From: Lutimonas halocynthiae
GTDB taxonomy: Bacteria; Bacteroidota; Bacteroidia; Flavobacteriales; Flavobacteriaceae
Length of the DNA: 64,000 nucleotides
Assembly: GCF_030409835.1 (NCBI RefSeq)
Contig: NZ_JAUFQO010000016.1
Coordinates: forward strand, 372,001 to 436,000
Direction of reading: 5' to 3'
Below are positions 40,648 to 48,153 of this stretch, in pieces; position 1 is the first letter of the stretch; every line of letters starts with the position of its first letter. The position numbers were made by a program, and so were the translations under genes. The notes beneath the pieces are model-generated. The model was given only the letters and a program-made list of their open reading frames with translations. It was not told the DNA's origin and ran no database searches.

Positions 40648-41098
40648 GACTTTTTTCTTTTTCTAGTTGCATAGATTCTGAATTGATACAATACCGTAAC
40701 CCGCTTGGCTCTGGCCCATCTGGAAATACGTGTCCTAAATGTCCATCACAGGTATTACATTGGACTTCAACGCGAACCATACCAAAAGTTGTATCTCTTT
40801 CATATTTAATGGCATTCTCTTTAATAGGTTGCGTAAAACTTGGCCAACCAGAACTTGAACTAAATTTAATTGTTGAATCAAACAAAGGTGTATTACAACA
40901 TATGCAGTTGTATTTTCCTGCGTCATGAATACTACAGAGTGCCCCACTATGTGGTGCTTCTGTACCTTTTTGTCTTGTAATTCTGAATTGCTCCGGACTT
41001 AATAGCTCGCTCCATTCAGCCTCCGTTTTTTCAACGCGTCTGTCTGGAGCTAGGTTTCCTTTTACTGAAAAATGAATCACTTCTTTCCAAGTTAGCAT
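40637..41098 (-). CDS. msrB: Peptide methionine-R-sulfoxide reductase
   Basis: 153 residues. Zinc-binding pairs CICC and CNTC are present, as are FSSSSGWPSFTQPI and GHVFPDGPEPSGLRYCINS with the catalytic Cys in RYCIN. It reduces the R-epimer of methionine sulfoxide. It is the first gene of the four-gene minus operon and overlaps msrA, so both epimers and the reductant are made together. The start ATG at 41098 is the first in frame. The upstream 41099-41450 holds no gene; it contains CGGTAATTTACCG at 41170-41182, a nearly perfect palindrome that could be an operator. Confidence 0.96.
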   Translation of the reverse strand: MLTWKEVIHFSVKGNLAPDRRVEKTEAEWSELLSPEQFRITRQKGTEAPHSGALCSIHDAGKYNCICCNTPLFDSTIKFSSSSGWPSFTQPIKENAIKYERDTTFGMVRVEVQCNTCDGHLGHVFPDGPEPSGLRYCINSESMQLEKEKSHDK

Positions 41099-41457
41099 AA
41101 TCTATTCCTTTCTTAAGTTTAATTTTTAATGGCATAAAAGCCAAATTCATTTCATAATGCTGACTTAGTCGGTAATTTACCGATACCTTTCTTCATATAA
41201 AAAAACACTTAATTCAGTACGTTTTTGTGCATATGACAAGGGTAAATAACGATTAAATTAAACCAAAAAATTTCGTTTTAACGACCTGCAGAATATTTAA
41301 AACACATTCCACTCCCCTCTCAGATAGTCATCTGAAAACATACAATTCCTTTTCTTATGGTGTTGACCTGCTTTAGTATAAGCGAAGTAAAACAACACGT
41401 TTGGTTTTATATCCAATAGAAAAAGTCACTTCTCTTATTAAATTGGTCTGCAGGTAG

Positions 41458-41465
41458 TATATTTG
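41458..41465 (+). promoter_or_regulatory. -7 element before the DEAD-like gene
   Basis: TATATTTG is an exact TAnnTTTG box, 47 bases before the ATG at 41513. TTG occurs 12 bases upstream of the box, closer than normal. Confidence 0.5.
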
Positions 41466-41512
41466 CTTAATTATCATGAATACGACACCGAACCATTATT
41501 TCTATAATTCAT

Positions 41513-42124
41513 ATGCCTTTTAAAAAATTACATCCTGAAATAAAAGAGAAACTAGAGGAGCTAGAAATAGCTACTCCTACTCCTTTTCAGCGAAAAAGCA
41601 TTCCTGTCGTAAAAAGTGGCGCCAATGCTTTTTGCGCGGCTTCTAAAGATAGTGGAAAAACGACTTCACTTATACTTACTACTTTGCAAAAATTAAAATG
41701 CGAGGCAGTTGGAGATATGCCAAGAGCTGTGGTTCTTGTAGAAAATAAGGAAAAAGCCCTGGAATTATATGAAGCTTTTTTAGTATTTACCAGATACAAG
41801 TCCTTACGGGTTTATGCTGCGTATGAACAGCTTCATATTGATGTGCAAAAATCAGAAATATTTGAAGGTATTGACATCCTTATTTCTACGCCTGCCTCAA
41901 TGAAAAAGTTACTCTTATCAAATGGAGTAAGTACGTCTCAATTAAAGATACTTAGTATTGATGACGCTGAGTTTCTAGTTCAGCCATCAGCTTATACGGC
42001 AGTTTTGTTGATTACCCAAAGTATTGGAAAATGTCAATATGTGCTATACTCAGAAAAAATGCACCCTATTCTAAAACGCTTTGAATCCAATTTTATGGAA
42101 TACGCTGCAAAAGTTACCGTTTAG
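41513..42124 (+). CDS. Stand-alone, degenerate DEAD-box helicase RecA1 domain
   Basis: 203 residues covering only the first RecA domain of a DEAD-box protein. The Q motif is TPTPFQRKSIPV (21-32) with the expected Gln26. Walker A is AASKDSGKTTS (42-52) instead of AxTGxGKT. The TPGR motif reads STPASM, DEAD reads IDDAEF (149-154) and SAT is lost (LYSEKM). There is no RecA2 domain; the ORF ends after the first lobe with a TAG in all reading contexts seen. It probably cannot unwind RNA, but the intact Lys and Asp pairs could still bind ATP. I recall similar short proteins in other Flavobacteriaceae, which argues against a recent truncation. Confidence 0.75.
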   Translation: MPFKKLHPEIKEKLEELEIATPTPFQRKSIPVVKSGANAFCAASKDSGKTTSLILTTLQKLKCEAVGDMPRAVVLVENKEKALELYEAFLVFTRYKSLRVYAAYEQLHIDVQKSEIFEGIDILISTPASMKKLLLSNGVSTSQLKILSIDDAEFLVQPSAYTAVLLITQSIGKCQYVLYSEKMHPILKRFESNFMEYAAKVTV

Positions 42125-42181
42125 GATGCCAATGATGTATGACCAGTTAAATGCAACAACTTTAAATTTACAGAGCAAAAC

Positions 42182-42826
42182 ATGATAATACCTAAACTGC
42201 ATTATGTTTCACAGGGAAATTCACCAAAAGAGCATTTGGATAATATTCAAAAGGCATGCACATCAGGTGCAGAATTGGTGCAATTAGATGTAAAAAATGT
42301 TTCTGAAAAGAAATTTTTAAAGTTGGCCGTAGCCGCCAGAGAAGTCACTTCTCATTATCAAACCAGATTAGTCATTAGCCATCATTATAAAATAGCTAAA
42401 GAAGTAAAAGCCGATGGTGTCTATTTATGGCAAACTGATTCCTGCCCTACTATAGCCAGAAAGCATTTACACAGCTGGCAAACCATTGGAGCAGCGGCAA
42501 ATACTTTGCAAGAATGCGAATCATTAATTGCTAAAGAAGTCGATTATATTAGGTTAGGCCCCTTTAGAATAACTGAAACTAAAGACAACTTAAGTACTGT
42601 TTTAGGCTTGAATGGTTATACTGTAATTCTTGAAGCTTTACATACTGATACACCTATTCTTGGGGCTGGAGGAATCACAACAGAAGATGTTACAGCCATA
42701 TTAGAAACAGGTATTTCTGGAATTGCCGTATCAGGAGAAATTACCCGAAATTTCAATAGTATAAGAACGTTTAACCAATTGCTAGTCGCATCGTCAACCG
42801 AAGAAAAACCTTATACTTTTCAATAA
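42182..42826 (+). CDS. Thiamine phosphate synthase-like (ThiE/TenI family) protein
   Basis: 214 residues in a TIM barrel of the ThiE/TenI family. LHYVSQGNSPKEHLDNIQKACTSGAELVQLDVKN is the start; YIRLGPFRITETKDNLSTVLGL and ILGAGGITTEDVTAILETG are the phosphate-binding loops. The catalytic Lys/Arg in QLRxK is changed to QLDVK, and the NDR motif to ISHHYK, so activity as a thiamine phosphate synthase is doubtful; a TenI-like isomerase or another role is possible. No other thi genes are near. It follows the DEAD-like gene by 57 bases. Confidence 0.8.
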   Translation: MIIPKLHYVSQGNSPKEHLDNIQKACTSGAELVQLDVKNVSEKKFLKLAVAAREVTSHYQTRLVISHHYKIAKEVKADGVYLWQTDSCPTIARKHLHSWQTIGAAANTLQECESLIAKEVDYIRLGPFRITETKDNLSTVLGLNGYTVILEALHTDTPILGAGGITTEDVTAILETGISGIAVSGEITRNFNSIRTFNQLLVASSTEEKPYTFQ

Positions 42827-42962
42827 AAGCAACTATTTTCTGATGACGTTCAACTCTACTCAAAACGTGGATTTTAGTGCATGACTGTATTAAGAGCTTC
42901 ATAATTATTTCTTACATTAGCTTAATTATTCTAACCCAATTATTTGGTTAAAACTACTTCTT

Positions 42963-43451
42963 ATGAAAATTAAATCGCCTATTTTAAGCCTTTTTATCCT
43001 GGTGTTCTCAATGTTTATGTTTGTTTCATGCGCTGAGAAAAAGGCTGAAAAAAAATCTGAACCTATCGAAGAAACCAATGCCATTGTTGAATATAAATGC
43101 CCGATGGATTGTGAACACGGAAAAACATATCATGAAACGGGAAACTGTCCGGTTTGTAAAATGGACCTGAAGGAAGTTGATGCTAGTCATGCCGAGACCT
43201 GCAAGAAGCACAAAGATGGTAATTGTACTTGTCAAGGAAATAAGTGTAAATGCAAAGACTGTAAAGAGCATGCTAAAGAAATGACTTGTGAGCAACACAA
43301 AGACGGAAAATGTTCATGTGAAGGAGATAAATGCAAATGTAAAAATTGCAAAGAACACGCTACGGCTATGACCTGTACTCAACACAAAGATGGTAAATGT
43401 ACTTGTGAAGGTGATAAGTGTGAATGTGCTAATTGTGCTGAACACTCCTAA
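42963..43451 (+). CDS. Lipoprotein with heavy-metal-binding domain and three metallothionein-like repeats
   Basis: 162 residues. The lipoprotein signal ends MFMFVSC (Cys23). Residues 43-71 form a heavy-metal-binding domain (YKCPMDCEHGKTYHETGNCP then VCKMDLKEV) as found on metal efflux proteins. From residue 80 three repeats of 29-residue period follow, each CxxH-KDG-CxC-(4)-CxC-xx-C-xx-H: Cys/His at 80-103, 109-132 and 138-161. That is 18 Cys and 6 His within 82 residues, a metallothionein-like cluster. It would sit on a membrane facing the periplasm or outside and bind several Zn, Cd, Cu or similar ions. I know no named family with this domain order. Confidence 0.85.
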   Translation: MKIKSPILSLFILVFSMFMFVSCAEKKAEKKSEPIEETNAIVEYKCPMDCEHGKTYHETGNCPVCKMDLKEVDASHAETCKKHKDGNCTCQGNKCKCKDCKEHAKEMTCEQHKDGKCSCEGDKCKCKNCKEHATAMTCTQHKDGKCTCEGDKCECANCAEHS

Positions 43452-43499
43452 ACCCATAAGAAACCCTGTACTAACGAATAGTAAAAGGTGTTTCCTGCT

Positions 43500-46400
43500 A
43501 TGCTTAAGAAAATATTTAGAAGTCTTTTCAAAATTTTCGGTGTACTAATAATTATTATAACATTAATAATTTTTGGAGCATCCTATTATATCGAGAACCA
43601 TAAGGAAAGTTTGTTAGACTTTATGGAAGGAAGCTACAGCGATAATTATTATGGTAATTTAACTTTTGATGATGTTTCCATAAATACATTTAAAAACTTC
43701 CCTAACGCTGCTGTAACCTTAAAGAACTTTGCGATTTCAGACAGTATTTCAAATTACAACTATGGTAGTTTGGCCTTAGAGCAAGTGTTTTTCACTATTT
43801 CTGTAAGAAACATATTCGACAAAAAAATCCAATTCAAATCATTGCAAATCCGCAACGGTGATTTAAAGCTAATTAAAAAAGAAAAACATAAGACACCATT
43901 GCGTAAGCTATTCTCCAAGCGCACTAATGACTCACTTGGTATTGCCCAGAATTCCAACACATGGTTTTTTCATAAAAATGTGAACGTATTCGTTCATAAC
44001 GTGCATGTTTCATTGGAGAATCAGGTTAAAAACAAAAGAATAAACTTTTTAATAAATGAATTTGATTCTCAATTATCCTTTACAGATAGTATTATTTATG
44101 GTGATAATAAATTGAATCTTGAGATAAAAGAATTGGGTCTAAATGTAAAGAATGGAACTTTTTTTAATGGTACTCAGTTGAGCGGTGATTTCCCCTTAAC
44201 TTTCAATAAAGTAACTGAGCAAATATCGACTCCTTTTTTTGATTTAAACATTGACAATCAGGCGCATAAGCTAAAGGTTGATATCAGCACTAGTGATCAA
44301 GGGAAATTCAAAATTGCCTTAGAAAATACTGCTACAGATATAAAAAAAATTAGCCACTTCCTTAGCCAAAATATTGAAGAAAAATTGCAAAATTTCAAAA
44401 TATCTAAACCCTTTTATACCTATGCAGAAATTGAAGGAGGCTTAGGACCTGGAAGCCTTCCTCTGATTAAAATTAATTGCAGAACTAAAAATAATGACAT
44501 TTTCATTAATGATAGCACGCATATAAAAAATGTGTCTTTTTCAGGTGATTTTGTGAATACGATAGACAAGCAGATGCCAATGGTAATCGGCCAAAAAAAA
44601 GGCTTTCAGATTCATGTAGATAGTTTAATTGCTGACTTCAATAATTCGTCAATAAACATCAATCATATTCAGGTATCTCATAAATTTAATAACAAATACC
44701 AAACAAAAAATAATAATTGGTTTCCAAATATGGATAGTCATATTATAATTGAAAATGGTGATTTTATGATGTTGGATACCCTAAAGAATAAGCGTATATC
44801 TGGCTATATTAATGAACTGAACACAAAACTTAATTTTAATAAGAACACCATCAACTCATCTATTCAATTGGATATTCAAATGAAAGAAATGGGCTTGAAC
44901 CTTTCCAATGGAACTTTTTTCAATGACGCTCATTTAGTTGGTAATATGACATCGACTTTTAATAAGTTAAGCAAACACATTGAAGTACCTTTTTTTAAGT
45001 TAAAAATTGACAAACAAGAATTTAATGTAAAGGCGGACATAAATACAAATAATGCCGGAAGTTTTATTTTTGTTTTAGAAAATCACCAGACTAAATTTAA
45101 AGAAACAACCTCACTCCTATCTCAAAACATTCAAAGAAAACTGAACAGCTTTAAGGCTTCTAAACCTTTTTACACCTTTACTACTCTAGATGGAAGCTTT
45201 GAACGAGGGAGTAATCCTTTGGTATCAATAGATTTTGAAACATTCGACAATAACATTGTCATAAACGATACTATTCATTTTGATAATGCAAATTTTTCTG
45301 GACAGTTCAGCAATAGAATCTATGATGATGAACGAAGAAAATTTGAGAGTAAAAAGAATCTAAAAATAAAATTCAACGACTTAAAGGTCGAATATGACAG
45401 CATAGCCTTGAATTTCAATTATGCAACATTTTTAAGTACACCAACAGTAAAAAATTATATAGACTATGAGTTTACTGTAAAAGAACCTGCCAACGTTTTA
45501 AACTCATTTTTTAATAATACCAATTTTATTTTTACAAAAGGAACGCTTGATTTTATTACCAGCTACAAAGGTGAAATTGATGAATTAAGCTATTTGTATT
45601 ATAATTCGAATAGTAGTTTAAGGCTTCTAGAAAGTAATATTTTACACAACGCATTAAATTTAGAATTTCCAATCGATACGCTTCAGGTTAAAATTGTAAA
45701 TACAAATGGTTTTCTTGAAAATTTGGTTATTCCTATGAATAACACAAAAAACAGTTTGCATTTTAAAGGTGAAATTGACAATGTAACTTCTTTAATATTT
45801 GAAGACGGAGATGCAGCTAAAACGAATCTTGAGATGTTTTCAGATCGCATTATTTGGAAAGACTTTTTCGCCATGTTTAAGGCCCTTAAAAAAAGTAAAA
45901 ATAGAATTGATGAAGAAGGGAAAACGGTACTTTTTAGTGAAACCATTAAAGTCATTAAGCAAAAGTTTAACCCTACATTTAATTTACTGATAAATAGTTT
46001 TAAATATGATGATACCCAAATAAACAATTTGACTTCAGAAGTCTTATTGTATAATGAGCATGTGTATTTAGGCAAAACTGGATTCAATTATAGAGAAGGT
46101 GAAGTATCATTAGAGTTGGATTTTGATATTTCAAAAACCGATGAATCATTGTTTGATATAAGTCTTGAGTTTACAGATATTGACTTGGAGCCTTTTTTAA
46201 AGGAGTTTGATTATTTTGAAATCTCATCTTTACAAAATGCAACAAAAACTACTGGAATCATTTCTTTGGACACAGGGATGTCGGGTGTAATACATGAAGT
46301 TAACGGGCTAGACACGAGAAGTTTAAAGGGCTATATAAATTTTGATTTAAGAAAACTTGAATTAAGTGATTTTGAGCCTATTCAAAAAATTGGAGATAAA

Positions 46401-46841
46401 ATTTTTAAAGATAAACGCCTTGAAGATATTAAGTTTGCAGATATTTCACAAGAGATATACATTGCCGACAGAACAATAGAACTGCCGAGAACCGAAATAC
46501 AATCTACTGCTTTTAATTTATTTATTGAAGGGCATTTTAATTATGATGACAACACAAACTTTTGGCTATCTATTCCGTTGGCTAACTTTAAAAAACGAGA
46601 TATAGTTACTATTCCCGATAAACAAGGGTTTATTAATTCAGGGAAAAAAGTTTTTATTCAGGTTAAAAATAATGAAGACGGCGAATTAGATTACAAACTG
46701 CACCTTTCAAATAAAAAACTATATAAGGAAAGAGGTAATCTCACCCAGTATAGAGAAAATCATAAGAATAATCGGAAATTAAGAAATCATAATGAGAAAA
46801 TGAAAAGAGTTAAAAACAGAGAATTAAAAAGACTAGAATGA
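43500..46841 (+). CDS. Very large AsmA-like envelope protein
   Basis: 1113 residues from ATG 43500; a GTG four codons earlier is also open. One N-terminal transmembrane helix (LFKIFGVLIIIITLIIFGA) is followed by a long beta-rich part typical of AsmA/TamB-like proteins, which span the periplasm and are thought to move lipids or control outer-membrane assembly. An internal duplication is clear: about residues 217-340 and 469-590 share FFNG/FFND-x-x-L, FNK, PFFxLxID, LSQNI-x-x-KL, SKPFYT and INDxxH at the same spacing. The C-terminal AsmA-2 region ends in a basic tail (NHKNNRKLRNHNEKMKR). Its last 9 bases overlap the convergent esterase-like gene. Confidence 0.85.
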   Translation: MLKKIFRSLFKIFGVLIIIITLIIFGASYYIENHKESLLDFMEGSYSDNYYGNLTFDDVSINTFKNFPNAAVTLKNFAISDSISNYNYGSLALEQVFFTISVRNIFDKKIQFKSLQIRNGDLKLIKKEKHKTPLRKLFSKRTNDSLGIAQNSNTWFFHKNVNVFVHNVHVSLENQVKNKRINFLINEFDSQLSFTDSIIYGDNKLNLEIKELGLNVKNGTFFNGTQLSGDFPLTFNKVTEQISTPFFDLNIDNQAHKLKVDISTSDQGKFKIALENTATDIKKISHFLSQNIEEKLQNFKISKPFYTYAEIEGGLGPGSLPLIKINCRTKNNDIFINDSTHIKNVSFSGDFVNTIDKQMPMVIGQKKGFQIHVDSLIADFNNSSININHIQVSHKFNNKYQTKNNNWFPNMDSHIIIENGDFMMLDTLKNKRISGYINELNTKLNFNKNTINSSIQLDIQMKEMGLNLSNGTFFNDAHLVGNMTSTFNKLSKHIEVPFFKLKIDKQEFNVKADINTNNAGSFIFVLENHQTKFKETTSLLSQNIQRKLNSFKASKPFYTFTTLDGSFERGSNPLVSIDFETFDNNIVINDTIHFDNANFSGQFSNRIYDDERRKFESKKNLKIKFNDLKVEYDSIALNFNYATFLSTPTVKNYIDYEFTVKEPANVLNSFFNNTNFIFTKGTLDFITSYKGEIDELSYLYYNSNSSLRLLESNILHNALNLEFPIDTLQVKIVNTNGFLENLVIPMNNTKNSLHFKGEIDNVTSLIFEDGDAAKTNLEMFSDRIIWKDFFAMFKALKKSKNRIDEEGKTVLFSETIKVIKQKFNPTFNLLINSFKYDDTQINNLTSEVLLYNEHVYLGKTGFNYREGEVSLELDFDISKTDESLFDISLEFTDIDLEPFLKEFDYFEISSLQNATKTTGIISLDTGMSGVIHEVNGLDTRSLKGYINFDLRKLELSDFEPIQKIGDKIFKDKRLEDIKFADISQEIYIADRTIELPRTEIQSTAFNLFIEGHFNYDDNTNFWLSIPLANFKKRDIVTIPDKQGFINSGKKVFIQVKNNEDGELDYKLHLSNKKLYKERGNLTQYRENHKNNRKLRNHNEKMKRVKNRELKRLE

Positions 46842-48053
46842 TGCTATTTTAGCTTTTATTTCTGGCTGATCTTCGTCGAGTTCTAATGACTTCTCATAGG
46901 CTTTCTTAGCCTTTTTTCTTTCACTGATTGCAAGATAAACATCCCCTTTTCCTTCATATAAGACTGCTGAATTAGGAAATCTGCTTATTCCTTTGTCATA
47001 AATCAGTAAAGCTTCCTCAGCATTATCATTTTTCAAATAGTAAGAGGCGAATCGATCTAACCAGAAATCTCGAGAAACCAACTCCAGGAAATCATCAAAT
47101 TCTTCCATATATGAATCAAAACGTTCATAATTATCTTCATTCATGGCATTATAAACCAAAAAATGCTTTGTTTCTTTATGGATGTCAGTTGGAAGGTCAT
47201 AGCGTTCTCCTCTTTTTTTATAATAGGCCCGTAATGCATCTAATCCACCGTATTGATCATAAGCTTTAAGACTTCTCAACCTGATTGGTTTATAGTCATT
47301 AAAATAATCACTCAAACCCTCATGAATTGTTTTAAGAGGTGTTGTATAATGATCTTCTCTATCCAAAACTGTATACCTCCAAACTTGTTCTGTTTTTATG
47401 GGTTGTTCAATTATTGATAAAAAAGTGCTGTCTTGAGTAATCCAATGTTCTTCTGGCGCTGCTGTAACCAAAAGAAATTTATTTGATTCAATAGCATCAC
47501 TCTTTAATAACTTTACTTTTTCCATTCTTTCATCCGTAGCATGTGTGGGGCTTGCTAAAATAAAAGCGCTAAAAAGGTTATTCTTTTCTGTGAGGACCTC
47601 AAATCCCAAGCCAGCGGCCATTTCCCAACCAAAATAGATACGTTCCTTTTCCTTTTTTGTTCTATAAGTGGCATCGATATAAGGTACGAGTTCAGTTTCC
47701 AGAAAGCCGAGAAAACTATCTGATTCCTCATAAAATAAAACCCTTCTTTTCTGTCTGTCTGTATTAATTCCTACAACAATAAATTTAGGCGTCTTATCTC
47801 GAAAAGCCAACATTTCTTTATAGGCTATTCCAAGCATAAAATATTCTTGTCCGTCTAAAACATATAGCACTGGGTAGCTTTGTTCCGACACATCATAATC
47901 ATTTGGTAAATAGATTTTTATAGTTCTATCTTGATTTAAAATTAAAGATTTAATCGTATGATTAAAACCTATAGTAATTTCAGAATCTTCTTCTTGTGCA
48001 AAGCTGTTTATACTTAAAAAACAGCATGCGAGTACAATGATTAATAGTTTCAT
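46833..48053 (-). CDS. Esterase-fold protein with lost nucleophile, plus TPR tail (secreted)
   Basis: 406 residues with signal MKLLIIVLACCFLSINSFAQ. The central part is an esterase D/enterochelin-esterase alpha/beta fold (TIKIYLPNDYDVSEQSYPVL, YVLDGQEYF, FIVVGINTDRQKR). The nucleophile elbow normally reads GxSxGG; here it is FGWEMAAGLGF, with Glu144 where Ser should be. The His (DREDHYTTP, about residue 233) is retained. Residues about 335-400 form two to three TPR units (EEALLIYDKGISRFPNSAVL). It may be a binding protein and not a hydrolase. A good promoter precedes it. Confidence 0.85.
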   Translation of the reverse strand: MKLLIIVLACCFLSINSFAQEEDSEITIGFNHTIKSLILNQDRTIKIYLPNDYDVSEQSYPVLYVLDGQEYFMLGIAYKEMLAFRDKTPKFIVVGINTDRQKRRVLFYEESDSFLGFLETELVPYIDATYRTKKEKERIYFGWEMAAGLGFEVLTEKNNLFSAFILASPTHATDERMEKVKLLKSDAIESNKFLLVTAAPEEHWITQDSTFLSIIEQPIKTEQVWRYTVLDREDHYTTPLKTIHEGLSDYFNDYKPIRLRSLKAYDQYGGLDALRAYYKKRGERYDLPTDIHKETKHFLVYNAMNEDNYERFDSYMEEFDDFLELVSRDFWLDRFASYYLKNDNAEEALLIYDKGISRFPNSAVLYEGKGDVYLAISERKKAKKAYEKSLELDEDQPEIKAKIASF

Positions 48054-48080
48054 TTAATTGCTTGGTTTAATGATAAAGCC

Positions 48081-48109
48081 CAAATGTAAACGCTTGAATT
48101 CTCAAACAA
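48081..48109 (-). promoter_or_regulatory. Promoter of the esterase-like gene
   Basis: TTG (48107-48109), an 18-base spacer and TACATTTG (48081-48088) on the minus strand match the Bacteroidota promoter consensus in full, 27 bases before the ATG at 48053. Confidence 0.7.
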
Positions 48110-48153
48110 TCACATTTGAACTTTTTTACCATTTATTTAACTTTAAATTACCC

